From positions 1 through 42,918 of the forward strand of contig DATKHR010000139.1 of assembly GCA_035510155.1 (NCBI GenBank): DNA of 42,918 nucleotides. Reading direction: 5' to 3'. Shown in pieces: positions 6,868 to 15,962 of the stretch (positions are counted from its first letter, which is position 1; the number at the start of each line of letters is the position of its first letter). The notes below the pieces were generated by a model that was not told the origin of the DNA, did not search any database, and saw only the letters and a program-made list of their open reading frames with translations. The DNA is from DATKHR01 sp035510155. GTDB taxonomy: Bacteria > Acidobacteriota > Vicinamibacteria > Vicinamibacterales > CAVVIG01. The translations under genes and the position numbers were made by a program.

Positions 6868-9378
6868 ATGACCACGAAAACAGAGATCACCCCTCGAGGA
6901 GCGGCAGACACGGACGCGATCGAACGACTTCGCGTCCAGTACGGGCCGGGCTCGATTGAGATCTCCGGCACCGACTCGTCGTTGTATGAACGCCATCTCG
7001 TCTTCGACAACGTGGTCGAACCGGCTGATACGAGCCCACGTGAGCGCTTCGAGGCGTTCGCCCGATCCGTGCGTGATGTCTTGTCACGACGATGGATCAA
7101 GACCGAGGAAACGTATGCGCGCCAGAACGTGAAGCGGGTCTACTACCTTTCAATGGAGTTCCTCATCGGGCGCTCGCTTGCCAACAACGTCACCAATCTG
7201 CTGCTCGACCCTCTCGTGAAGCGCGCAGTCAGTGAGGACAAGCTCGATTGGCTGGAGCTCGTCGACGAGGAGCCGGATGCCGGACTCGGGAACGGCGGGC
7301 TCGGACGCCTGGCAGCCTGCTTCCTCGATTCGATGGCAACGGTGCAGCTCCCGGCCATGGGCTACGGCCTGCGGTACGAGTACGGTCTCTTCAAGCAGAC
7401 CATCCGCGACGGCTGGCAACAGGAGCAGCCAGACAACTGGCTCCGTCGCCAGGATCCGTGGGAAGTCCCGCGTCCGGACGAGACGGTCGAGATCAGCCTG
7501 AACGCCTGCTTCGAGGTGAGCGGTGGCGGATTGCGCGCGATCGTTGGCCGGCCCTCCTGCCTCATCGGCATGCCGTACGATCGGCCCGTTGCCGGGTACG
7601 GCGGCAAGACCATCAACACCCTTCGCCTCTGGGCCGCCCAAGCACCCGACTATTTCGATTTTCAGGCCTTCAGCCACGGCAATTTCGTCGGTGCGGTGGC
7701 CGAAACCCTCGAGGCCGAATCGCTGACGCGCGTCCTGTATCCCGACGACTCGACCAGCGTCGGCCAGGGGTTGCGGTTCGTTCAGGAGTACTTCCTGGCC
7801 GCGTGCTCGCTGGCCGATCTCATCCGGCGCTTCCGTCGCACCAATACCGACTGGGCTGCGCTCCCCGAGCACGTGGCCATCCAGCTCAATGACACGCACC
7901 CGACGATGGCCGTGCCGGAGTTGATGCGGATCCTGCTCGACGAGGCGCATCTGGCGTGGGATACGGCGTGGGACCTCACGCAGAGGACGCTGGCGTATAC
8001 CAATCACACGCTTCTGCCCGAAGCGCTCGAGAAATGGCCAGTCGAATGGTTCGAGACGCTGCTCCCACGACATCTCGAAATCATCTACGAGATCAACCGG
8101 AGGCTGCTCGAGTCGGTCCGGACCCGGTTCCCCGAAGACGTTGGACGCGTGGAGCGTGTGAGCCTGATCGAAGAAGGACCAGTCAGGCACGTGCGCATGG
8201 CGAACCTCGCGATCGTCGGCTCGCACAGCACCAACGGCGTGGCGGCGATTCACTCCGAGCTGCTGCGGACGACAACGGTCAAGGACCTGGCGGAGATGTT
8301 TCCGGAGCGGTTCAGCAACAAGACCAACGGCGTGACCCCTCGACGCTGGTTGCTCGTGGCGAACCCGGCGCTCGCCGGCATCATTACCGAAGCCATCGGC
8401 GACCGGTGGGTGACCGATCTCATGGAGCTCCGGAAGCTGACGCCGCTCGCCGGCGACGCAAGCTTCGCCGACCGCTTCAAGAAGGCGAAGCGCGACACCA
8501 AGTCTCAGTTTGCCAGTTGGCTCAAATCGTCATCGGGCCAGATCGCGGACCCGGACACGATCTTCGATTGCCAGATCAAGCGCATTCATGCCTACAAACG
8601 GCAATTTCTCAATGTGCTGCGCATCGTCGTGCTGTACAACAGGCTTCGGGAAAATCCGCGCCTCGAGATGGCGCCGCGGACCTTCTTCTTCGCCGGCAAG
8701 GCGGCACCCGCGTACCAGTTGGCCAAGCTGGTCATCAAGTGCGTCGAAAACCTGGCTGCCGTCGTCGACGCGGATCCGGCGATGCGAGGCCGGCTCAAGG
8801 TGCTCTTCCTCACTGAGTACGACGTGTCGCTCGCTGAGCGGCTCATTCCTGCGGCTGAGGTGTCGAACCAGATCTCGACGGCGGGCTACGAGGCGAGCGG
8901 CACGAGCAACATGAAGTTCATGATGAACGGCGCCTTGACGATCGGCACCCGCGACGGCGCGACGATCGAAATGGCCGAAGAGGCCGGCGAAGAGAATTTC
9001 TTTCTCTTCGGCCTCACCGCGGAGCAGGTGGTCAGCAGCCGCCCGTCGTATGACCCGCGCTGGCACTATGAGCACGACCCCGAGACCCGCGCCGCAATGG
9101 ACTTGGTCTTCTCCGACCACTTCAGCCCCAACGAACCGGGCGTGTTCGCCCCGCTGCGCGACATCTTGTTGGCCGAGGGGGATCATTACATGCATCTGGC
9201 AGACCTCCCGTCCTATCTCGCTGCCGACAAGCGGCTGTGCCAGTTGTACGCCGACTCGGACGGTTGGGTCCGCAGGGCTATTCTGAATGTTGCCGGCTCT
9301 GGAAAATTTTCCAGCGACCGGGCGGTCGCCCAATACGCCGGCGAGATCTGGAAGGTGACGCCATGCCCAGTTCTGTAG
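6868..9378 (+). CDS. glgP: glycogen/alpha-glucan phosphorylase
   Basis: An 836-residue GT35 phosphorylase, close to the usual 800-840. It releases glucose-1-phosphate from alpha-1,4-glucan with inorganic phosphate, using pyridoxal phosphate. Diagnostic blocks occur in order: RVYYLSMEFLIGRSLANN, GNGGLGRLAACFLDSMATV, YGLRYEYGLFKQ, VAIQLNDTHPTMAVPELMR, FSNKTNGVTPRRWL, IKRIHAYKRQFLN and the PLP-lysine block EASGTSNMKFMMNGALTIGT. All expected elements are present. AGGAAG stands five bases before the ATG. It is the first gene of a five-enzyme run; its 3' end overlaps pgm by 16 bases, so the product glucose-1-P is handed to the next encoded enzyme. Confidence 0.97.
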   Translation: MTTKTEITPRGAADTDAIERLRVQYGPGSIEISGTDSSLYERHLVFDNVVEPADTSPRERFEAFARSVRDVLSRRWIKTEETYARQNVKRVYYLSMEFLIGRSLANNVTNLLLDPLVKRAVSEDKLDWLELVDEEPDAGLGNGGLGRLAACFLDSMATVQLPAMGYGLRYEYGLFKQTIRDGWQQEQPDNWLRRQDPWEVPRPDETVEISLNACFEVSGGGLRAIVGRPSCLIGMPYDRPVAGYGGKTINTLRLWAAQAPDYFDFQAFSHGNFVGAVAETLEAESLTRVLYPDDSTSVGQGLRFVQEYFLAACSLADLIRRFRRTNTDWAALPEHVAIQLNDTHPTMAVPELMRILLDEAHLAWDTAWDLTQRTLAYTNHTLLPEALEKWPVEWFETLLPRHLEIIYEINRRLLESVRTRFPEDVGRVERVSLIEEGPVRHVRMANLAIVGSHSTNGVAAIHSELLRTTTVKDLAEMFPERFSNKTNGVTPRRWLLVANPALAGIITEAIGDRWVTDLMELRKLTPLAGDASFADRFKKAKRDTKSQFASWLKSSSGQIADPDTIFDCQIKRIHAYKRQFLNVLRIVVLYNRLRENPRLEMAPRTFFFAGKAAPAYQLAKLVIKCVENLAAVVDADPAMRGRLKVLFLTEYDVSLAERLIPAAEVSNQISTAGYEASGTSNMKFMMNGALTIGTRDGATIEMAEEAGEENFFLFGLTAEQVVSSRPSYDPRWHYEHDPETRAAMDLVFSDHFSPNEPGVFAPLRDILLAEGDHYMHLADLPSYLAADKRLCQLYADSDGWVRRAILNVAGSGKFSSDRAVAQYAGEIWKVTPCPVL

Positions 9379-11039
9379 AACGGCCTGCGGGCCTCTCGCC
9401 TCTGGCGGGCCGCCCCGCGCCAAAAGAGATGTTGGTCGATGTGGCGCGGCTGGAGCGCGAGTACTTCGCACGGCGCCCGGATCTGGGCGATCCGAATCAG
9501 CTGGTCAGCTTCGGGACCAGCGGGCACCGGGGCTCACCGCTCGAGGGCACGTTCACGGAGGCGCATATTCTGGCGATCACTCAAGCGATTTGCGACTACC
9601 GGCGCGGCCAGGGCACTGACGGACCGCTCTACATGGGGAAGGATACGCACGCCTTGTCCGGCCCCGCGCAGCGCACCGCGCTCGAGGTGCTCGCGGCGAA
9701 TAACGTCCACACGGTGATCCAACGGGACGATGGCGTGACGCCAACGCCGGTGATTTCGCGAGCCATCCTCGTTTACAACACGGATCGAAAAGCGCACCTC
9801 GCGGACGGCATCGTGATCACGCCGTCGCACAACCCGCCGGAGGACGGCGGCTTCAAGTACAACCCGACCAATGGCGGTCCCGCCGACACGGAGGTGACCC
9901 GCGCCGTCGAGAACCGGGCAAACGATCTCCTGCGGAGCAACAACATCGGAGTCAAGCGTGTCACGTTCGAGGCGGCCATCAAGGCGTCAACGACGCACCA
10001 GGAGGATTTTGTCCTTCCCTACGTCCGCGACCTCAGAAACGTCGTTGATGTGGATGCCATTCGCGCATCCGGGCTGAAGCTGGGCGTCGACCCGCTCGGA
10101 GGGGCGGCAAGATCGTACTGGGAGCCGATCAATGCCACCTATGGGTTTGACATCACTGTCGTGAACCCGCTCGTCGATCCCACGTTCTCATTCATGACCG
10201 TCGATCACGATGGCGTGATCCGCATGGATTGCTCGAGTCCGTATGCCATGGCCCGGCTCATCGGCCTCAAAGACCACTATCAGATGGCATTCGCCAACGA
10301 CCCGGATTCGGACCGGCATGGGATCGTCACGCCGTCGGCCGGGTTGATGAATCCCAATCACTATCTTGCTGTGGCCATCCGCTACCTGCTGACGCACCGC
10401 CCAACGTGGCCGTCGCGTGCCGCTGTCGGCAAGACGCTCGTGAGCAGCCGGATGATTGACCACGTCGTGAAAGACCTCGGGCATCGGTTGCTCGAGGTTC
10501 CCGTGGGATTCAAGTGGTTCGTGCCGGGACTGCTCGACGGATCGTGCGGCTTCGGCGGCGAGGAGAGCGCCGGGGCGAGCTTTCTGCGACGCGACGGCGC
10601 CGTCTGGTCGACCGACAAGGACGGACCAATCATGGACCTCCTGGCGGCCGAGATCATCGCGCGCACCGGCAAGGACCCGGGCCAACACTATGCAGAGCTC
10701 ACGGCGCAGTTCGGCGTGTCCTACTACACGCGCATCGACGCGCCTGCAACGCCCGAGCAGAAAGCCAGGCTGAAGGAGCTGTCGCCGGAGGCCGTCACGG
10801 ACTCGAGCCTGGCGGGTGAGCCCATCATCGGAAAACTGACGCAAGCCCCGGGCAATAACGCTCCGATCGGCGGCTTGAAGGTCGTTGCTGCCAGTGGCTG
10901 GTTCGCGGCCCGGCCTTCAGGCACGGAGAACCTCTACAAGGTATACGCGGAGAGCTTTAAGGATCAGTCACACCTGGAGACGATTGTGACGGAGGCGGAG
11001 CGAATCGTGACCAAGGCGCTCGATTCCGTAGCCCGATAA
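9363..11039 (+). CDS. pgm: alpha-D-glucose phosphoglucomutase
   Basis: A 558-residue phosphohexomutase of the E. coli Pgm type (about 546). It interconverts glucose-1-P and glucose-6-P. Four family signatures are present: the phosphoserine loop GIVITPSHNPPEDGGFKYN-like around residue 150, the metal loop NDPDSDRHGIV, the sugar loop CGFGGEESAGASFLRRDG, and the phosphate loop ARPSGTENLYKVY near the C-terminus. The N-terminal VSFGTSGHRGSPL is also typical. The frame is open further upstream, but GGAAGGTGA at 9350-9358 and the family's usual N-terminus set the start at 9363, inside the end of glgP, which suggests translational coupling. Confidence 0.96.
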   Translation: MPSSVERPAGLSPLAGRPAPKEMLVDVARLEREYFARRPDLGDPNQLVSFGTSGHRGSPLEGTFTEAHILAITQAICDYRRGQGTDGPLYMGKDTHALSGPAQRTALEVLAANNVHTVIQRDDGVTPTPVISRAILVYNTDRKAHLADGIVITPSHNPPEDGGFKYNPTNGGPADTEVTRAVENRANDLLRSNNIGVKRVTFEAAIKASTTHQEDFVLPYVRDLRNVVDVDAIRASGLKLGVDPLGGAARSYWEPINATYGFDITVVNPLVDPTFSFMTVDHDGVIRMDCSSPYAMARLIGLKDHYQMAFANDPDSDRHGIVTPSAGLMNPNHYLAVAIRYLLTHRPTWPSRAAVGKTLVSSRMIDHVVKDLGHRLLEVPVGFKWFVPGLLDGSCGFGGEESAGASFLRRDGAVWSTDKDGPIMDLLAAEIIARTGKDPGQHYAELTAQFGVSYYTRIDAPATPEQKARLKELSPEAVTDSSLAGEPIIGKLTQAPGNNAPIGGLKVVAASGWFAARPSGTENLYKVYAESFKDQSHLETIVTEAERIVTKALDSVAR

Positions 11040-11051
11040 AGGAGTAGCACG

Positions 11052-12713
11052 ATGGCAACAGCAGCAGGAACGGCTTCCAGAGGTGAGCGCACCGAACCGT
11101 TGACCACACTCAAGGCTTGGAAGGCTCTTTCAAGCCATTACGAAGAAATCAGCAAACTGCACCTGCGAGACCTGTTCGCGAACGACCCGGCTCGCGGCCA
11201 GCGCATGACGGCCGAGGACGTCGGCCTCTTCCTGGATTACTCGAAGAACCGCATCACCGATGAAACGATGAGCCTTCTCGTCGCGCTGGCGAACGAATCG
11301 GGCCTGCGCTCGCGGATAGACGCGATGTTTCGCGGCGACAAGATCAACATCACGGAGAACCGAGCCGTCCTGCACGTCGCCCTGCGTGCGCCAAAAGAAG
11401 CATCCATTGTCGTCGACGGCGAGAATGTCGTGCCTCGCGTCCATGCCGTGCTCGCCAGGATGGCTGACTTCTCCAATCGCGTTCGGAATGGTCAGTGGAC
11501 CGGGCACACCGGCAAGCGCATTCGCAACGTCATCAACATCGGCATTGGCGGATCCGATCTCGGTCCGGTGATGGCCTTCGAGGCGCTCAGGCACTACAGC
11601 GATCGAACGATGGCGTTCCGGTTCGTGTCCAACGTCGACGGCACCGATTTCGCCGAAGCCGTCGAAGACCTTGATCCCTCGGAAACGCTGTTCATCGTCT
11701 CCTCGAAGACGTTTACGACGTTGGAGACCATGACGAACGCTCACACGGCTCGCGCGTGGTCCGTTCGAGGGCTGGGAGGCGACGAGGCGTCGGTTGCGAA
11801 GCATTTCGTTGCCGTCTCGACGAACGCCGCAGCCGTCGCGACATTCGGCATCGACACGGCCAACATGTTCCCGTTCTGGGACTGGGTTGGCGGCCGCTAT
11901 TCCATGGAGTCGGCCATTGGTCTTTCAACCATGCTGGCGATCGGTCCCGACAACTTCCGATCGCTCCTGGACGGCTTTCACCAGATGGACGAGCATTTCC
12001 GGACCGCTCCGTTCGAGCGCAACTTGCCGGTGCTCATGGGCCTTCTCGGCGTCTGGTACACCGATTTTTTTGGCGCCCAGAGCGTGGCGATCCTGCCCTA
12101 CGAGCAGTACTTGAAGCGATTCCCGGCGTATCTGCAGCAGTTGACGATGGAGAGCAATGGGAAGCACGTGACGCTCGACGGCCACGAAGTCGGCTACGCG
12201 ACCGCGCCGGTTTACTGGGGTGAGCCAGGCACGAATGGCCAACACTCCTTTTATCAATTACTCCATCAAGGGACGGTCCTTGTTCCGTGTGACTTCATCG
12301 CTTTCGTCCATTCGCTGAATCCGCTCGGGCGACATCACGACCTGCTTCTGGCGAACGTCTTAGCCCAGTCCGAGGCGCTCGCCTTCGGGAAAACACGTGA
12401 CCAGGTCAAAGCCGAGGGCACACCGGATTGGCTGGTGCCGCACCGGGTGTTTGACGGCAACCGTCCCTCGAACACCATCCTCGCGGATCGACTCACGCCG
12501 GAGACGCTCGGCAAGCTCGTCGCCCTTTACGAGCATGCCGTGTTCACGCAGGGCACGATCTGGCAGATCAACCCGTTCGACCAGTGGGGAGTGGAGCTCG
12601 GCAAGGTACTGGCCCAGCGCATCATCCCCGAAATCGAGACCGGGACAGAACCGACGCTCGGCCATGACAGCTCGACGAACAGCCTGATCCGCCGCTACCG
12701 ACAACACAAGTAA
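11052..12713 (+). CDS. pgi: glucose-6-phosphate isomerase
   Basis: A 553-residue isomerase of the long bacterial type. It interconverts glucose-6-P and fructose-6-P. Motifs in order: NIGIGGSDLGPVMAFEAL, FVSNVDGTDFAEAV, FIVSSKTFTTLETMTNA, DWVGGRYSMESAIGLS, QLTMESNGKHV, YWGEPGTNGQHSFYQLLHQG and INPFDQWGVELGKVLA, covering the catalytic Glu, His and Lys positions. In the GGRYS signature the usual Trp is replaced by Glu (SMESAIG instead of SLWSAIG), a minor departure. AAAGGAG at 11038-11043 precedes the ATG, and only 12 bases separate it from pgm. Confidence 0.96.
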   Translation: MATAAGTASRGERTEPLTTLKAWKALSSHYEEISKLHLRDLFANDPARGQRMTAEDVGLFLDYSKNRITDETMSLLVALANESGLRSRIDAMFRGDKINITENRAVLHVALRAPKEASIVVDGENVVPRVHAVLARMADFSNRVRNGQWTGHTGKRIRNVINIGIGGSDLGPVMAFEALRHYSDRTMAFRFVSNVDGTDFAEAVEDLDPSETLFIVSSKTFTTLETMTNAHTARAWSVRGLGGDEASVAKHFVAVSTNAAAVATFGIDTANMFPFWDWVGGRYSMESAIGLSTMLAIGPDNFRSLLDGFHQMDEHFRTAPFERNLPVLMGLLGVWYTDFFGAQSVAILPYEQYLKRFPAYLQQLTMESNGKHVTLDGHEVGYATAPVYWGEPGTNGQHSFYQLLHQGTVLVPCDFIAFVHSLNPLGRHHDLLLANVLAQSEALAFGKTRDQVKAEGTPDWLVPHRVFDGNRPSNTILADRLTPETLGKLVALYEHAVFTQGTIWQINPFDQWGVELGKVLAQRIIPEIETGTEPTLGHDSSTNSLIRRYRQHK

Positions 12714-12742
12714 ACGTCCGTGACGCGCGGGGGAGATTGACC

Positions 12743-13762
12743 ATGGAACTTGGAATGATTGGCCTTGGGCGAATGGGATCAAACATGGTGCGGCGGCTCG
12801 TCAAGCGGAGCCACCGATGCGTCGTGTACGACAAATCGACCGCCGCCGTGAGCGACCTGGTGCAAGAGAAGGCCGTGGGCGCCAGCTCCCTGGCCGACTT
12901 CGTGAAGAAGCTCCAGAAACCGCGAGCCATCTGGCTCATGGTCCCGGCGGCAATCGTCGACGAGATGATCGGCGATCTCATGCCTCATCTGGAGGCGGAG
13001 GACATCCTCATCGACGGCGGCAATTCCTATTATGTGGACGACATCCGGCGCGGCAAGGAGCTTGCCGCGAAGCGCATTCACTATGTCGACGTCGGGACGA
13101 GCGGCGGCGTGTGGGGCCTGGAGCGCGGGTACTGCATCATGATTGGCGGCGAAAAGCGCATCGTTGACCACCTCGATCCGATCTTCGCCGCCCTGGCGCC
13201 GGGGCCCGGCGATGTGCCGCGCACACCGGGGCGCGAAAGGCTCGGCGGCACCGCCGAGCTCGGGTACCTCCACTGCGGTCCGAACGGCGCCGGTCACTTC
13301 GTGAAGATGGTCCACAACGGCATCGAGTACGGCTTGATGGCCGCTTACGCCGAAGGGCTCAGCCTCTTGCGCGATGCCAACGTCGGCAAGGACGAGCATC
13401 CGATCGACGCGGAGACGACGCCGCTGCGTGACCCCGCCCATTATCAATACGATTTCAATGTCGCCGACATCGCGGAGCTGTGGCGGCGTGGCAGCGTCAT
13501 CGCGTCCTGGCTGCTCGACCTGACCGCGGCCGGCCTGGTGAAAGATCCCGCGCTCTCTCAGTTCAGCGGGCGGGTCTCGGACTCGGGCGAGGGGCGGTGG
13601 ACGATCAAAGCCGCCATCGACGAAGCGGTGCCGGTGCCCGTTCTCTCCGCCGCGCTCTACCAGCGATTCAGCTCGCGCGGTGAGGCGGACTATCAAGGCA
13701 GGCTGCTCTCGGCGATGCGCTACGGCTTCGGCGGACACCTTGAGAAGCCGGTCGCGACGTAG
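12743..13762 (+). CDS. gnd: 6-phosphogluconate dehydrogenase, decarboxylating, short form
   Basis: A 339-residue enzyme of the short (GndA/YqeC-type) family, not the 470-residue E. coli form. It oxidises and decarboxylates 6-phosphogluconate to ribulose-5-phosphate. The Rossmann motif GLGRMGSNMV is at residues 7-16. Then come LIDGGNSYYVDD, the substrate loop DVGTSGGVWGLERGYCIMIG, and HCGPNGAGHFVKMVHNGIEY, which carries the catalytic lysine. The C-terminal helical domain is intact (FSSRGEADYQGRLLSAMRYGFGGH). A TTG at 12737 is in frame, but GGGGGAG at 12729-12734 is spaced for the ATG at 12743. Confidence 0.94.
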   Translation: MELGMIGLGRMGSNMVRRLVKRSHRCVVYDKSTAAVSDLVQEKAVGASSLADFVKKLQKPRAIWLMVPAAIVDEMIGDLMPHLEAEDILIDGGNSYYVDDIRRGKELAAKRIHYVDVGTSGGVWGLERGYCIMIGGEKRIVDHLDPIFAALAPGPGDVPRTPGRERLGGTAELGYLHCGPNGAGHFVKMVHNGIEYGLMAAYAEGLSLLRDANVGKDEHPIDAETTPLRDPAHYQYDFNVADIAELWRRGSVIASWLLDLTAAGLVKDPALSQFSGRVSDSGEGRWTIKAAIDEAVPVPVLSAALYQRFSSRGEADYQGRLLSAMRYGFGGHLEKPVAT

Positions 13763-13785
13763 CCGAAGGGCAGAGGAGTGTTGCC

Positions 13786-15183
13786 ATGGTCGATTGCGAT
13801 TCGGACGCGCTGGTGTTCTTCGGCGCCACTGGCGATCTGGCTTACAAGAAGATCTTTCCCGCGCTGCAATCCATGGTCAAGCGTGGCCGCCTGAACGTGC
13901 CGGTCATTGGCGTGGCGAAAGCCGGCTGGAATGTCGACCAGCTGCGGGCGCGCGCATACGAGAGCGTTCTGAAACATGGCGGCGTCGACCGCTCGGCCTT
14001 CGACACGCTGAGCCGGTTGTTGCGGTACGTCGATGGCGATTACCGCGATCCGGCCACGTTCGAGGCGATCCGCGGGCAGCTCACCACGGCCAAGCGGCCG
14101 GCGTATTACCTGGCGATCCCGCCCGTACTTTTCGAAACGGTCGTGGAGCAACTCGTGAAGTCAGGCGCCACGGGCAGCGGTCGCGTCATCCTCGAGAAGC
14201 CCTTCGGCCGTGACCTGGCGACGGCGAAGCAACTCAATCGAATTCTCCAGTCGGCGTTCCCAGAGTCGCAGATCTTTCGAATCGACCACTATCTCGGCAA
14301 GCGGCCCGTGAACAACGTCGTCGTGTTCCGCTTTGCCAATGCCTTCATGGAGCCGTTCTGGAATCGCCAGTACATTGACAGCGTCCAGATCACGATGGCA
14401 GAAGATTTCGGCGTCCAGGGCCGCGGCGCGTTTTACGATCAAGTCGGCGCCGTTCGCGACGTGGTGCAAAACCATCTGTTCCAGATCCTCAGCAATCTTG
14501 CGATGGAGCCTCCGGTTCGCGCCGACAGTGAGACCATTCGCGACGAAAAGGTCAAGGTTCTGAAAGCGATGCCGTCACTGGAGCCGGGCCACATCGTTCG
14601 CGGGCAGTTCCGCGGGTATCGCCAGGAAAATGGCGTCGCTCCGGATTCGCGCGTCGAAACCTTTGCCGCGCTGCGAGTGGGTGTGGATTCCTGGCGCTGG
14701 AAAGGCGTGCCTTTCTATATCCGTGCGGGAAAGAATCTGCCCGTCACGTGCACGGAGGTGATCGGGCGCTTCCGAAAGCCTCCATCGGTGATTAAGGAAC
14801 ATGCGCTGACGCGCAACCAGCTGCGGTTCCGGATCAGTCCCGAGATGGACATCGCCCTCGGCTTGACGGTCATGGCCCCCGGCGACGTGATGAAAGGTGA
14901 GACGGTGGAAATGGTGGCCAGCCATCACGCGCCAGACGAGATGGATGCGTACGAGCGGGTGCTGGGCGAGGCGATGGCCGGTGATGCCACATTGTTCGCG
15001 CGACAGGATTATGTGGAAGAGGCCTGGCGCGTCGTCGACCCGGTGCTGAGAGCGGCCACTCCGATTTACGAGTACGACAAAGGCACCTGGGGACCCTCCG
15101 AGGTCGACCAGAAGATTTGCCCCGTCGGAGGGTGGCATAATCCCGTGGTTGCCGGCCAGGAGAAGGCTCACGCCGCTCTATGA
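13786..15183 (+). CDS. zwf: glucose-6-phosphate 1-dehydrogenase
   Basis: A 465-residue G6PDH, which oxidises glucose-6-P to 6-phosphogluconolactone. The nucleotide motif FFGATGDLAYKKIFPAL is near residue 12. The substrate and catalytic block FRIDHYLGKRPVNNVVVFRF contains the essential His; the usual KETVQN is KRPVNN, a known subtype. WNRQYIDSVQITMAEDFGVQ, GRGAFYDQVGAVRDVVQNHL and FYIRAGKNLPV follow. AGAGGA at 13772-13778 gives a good ribosome site. The stop codon overlaps the next start (ATGA). Together with gnd it forms the oxidative pentose phosphate branch, but the lactonase that normally sits between them is not present in the window. Confidence 0.96.
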   Translation: MVDCDSDALVFFGATGDLAYKKIFPALQSMVKRGRLNVPVIGVAKAGWNVDQLRARAYESVLKHGGVDRSAFDTLSRLLRYVDGDYRDPATFEAIRGQLTTAKRPAYYLAIPPVLFETVVEQLVKSGATGSGRVILEKPFGRDLATAKQLNRILQSAFPESQIFRIDHYLGKRPVNNVVVFRFANAFMEPFWNRQYIDSVQITMAEDFGVQGRGAFYDQVGAVRDVVQNHLFQILSNLAMEPPVRADSETIRDEKVKVLKAMPSLEPGHIVRGQFRGYRQENGVAPDSRVETFAALRVGVDSWRWKGVPFYIRAGKNLPVTCTEVIGRFRKPPSVIKEHALTRNQLRFRISPEMDIALGLTVMAPGDVMKGETVEMVASHHAPDEMDAYERVLGEAMAGDATLFARQDYVEEAWRVVDPVLRAATPIYEYDKGTWGPSEVDQKICPVGGWHNPVVAGQEKAHAAL

Positions 15184-15938
15184 CGTTCGTAGGGAAATCA
15201 CGGCCCATGACGAGCGCCGGCGTGGCCGGCGCGGCCGATGTGCTGTCGGTCAGCGCGCAGGAAGTCTGGACCGTCATCAGCGTCGAAACGGCGGGGTGCG
15301 GCTTCCTCGCCGATCGGCGCCCGCAGATCCTCTTCGAGCGTCACATCTTTCACCGCCTCACGAGCGGCAGGTTCGACGACGGCGACATCAGCGACCCGGC
15401 TCCAGGCGGTTACGGCGCGACGGGAGCCCACCAATACGACCGCCTGGCTAGGGCCATCGCGCTGGATTCGAATGCCGCGCTCCAGAGTGCTTCGTGGGGG
15501 CTTGGACAGATCCTGGGCACCAACTTCGCCGCGGCTGGTTTTGCGAGTGTCGACCTGATGGTGCAGGCGATGGTCGATGGGGAAGACGCCCAATTGGCCG
15601 CGGTCGGCGCCTTCATCGAGGAGAATCAGCTGGACGCGGCCCTCAAGGCTCACGACTGGACGTCGTTTGCGCGCGGATACAACGGCCCAGGTTTCGCCGC
15701 GAATCACTACGATGTCCGGCTGCGAGGTGAATTCCAGAAGTTCTCCGTAGGCGTCCTGCCCGATCTTGCGGTGCGGGCGGCCCAACTGTTCCTGACCTTT
15801 CGTGGATTTCACCCCGGTCCAGTCGACGGGTTCGTGGGACCGTTGACGCGCTCGGCGATTGTCGAATTTCAACAGCAGAATCATCTGGCTCAAACGGGCC
15901 AGGTCGACGATGCCCTGCTCGCGGCGCTCGACGCGTGA
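15180..15938 (+). CDS. N-acetylmuramidase (endolysin-like) with peptidoglycan-binding domain
   Basis: A 252-residue protein. Residues about 20-185 match the DUF3380/N-acetylmuramidase fold of phage endolysins: VWTVISVETAGCGFLADRRP with the catalytic-type Glu, ILFERHIFHRLTSG, SASWGLGQILGTNFAAAGF and FARGYNGPGFAANHYDVRL. Residues about 190-250 form a PG_binding_1 repeat (LTFRGFHPGPVDGFVGPLTR, then VEFQQQNHL). No signal peptide is seen, so release would need a holin, lysis or a cryptic route. The ATG overlaps the zwf stop in an ATGA. A second ATG at 15207, with AGGGA upstream, is an alternative start. A lysin at the end of a sugar-phosphate operon is unexpected; no other phage gene is nearby. 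Confidence 0.85.
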   Translation: MTFVGKSRPMTSAGVAGAADVLSVSAQEVWTVISVETAGCGFLADRRPQILFERHIFHRLTSGRFDDGDISDPAPGGYGATGAHQYDRLARAIALDSNAALQSASWGLGQILGTNFAAAGFASVDLMVQAMVDGEDAQLAAVGAFIEENQLDAALKAHDWTSFARGYNGPGFAANHYDVRLRGEFQKFSVGVLPDLAVRAAQLFLTFRGFHPGPVDGFVGPLTRSAIVEFQQQNHLAQTGQVDDALLAALDA

Positions 15939-15962
15939 CACGTTCTCGTGGAGGAGTCTGTC

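Noticed and set aside
15180..15938. Prophage remnant around the muramidase
   Set aside because: No integrase, holin, structural gene, att-like repeat or composition shift is visible nearby.
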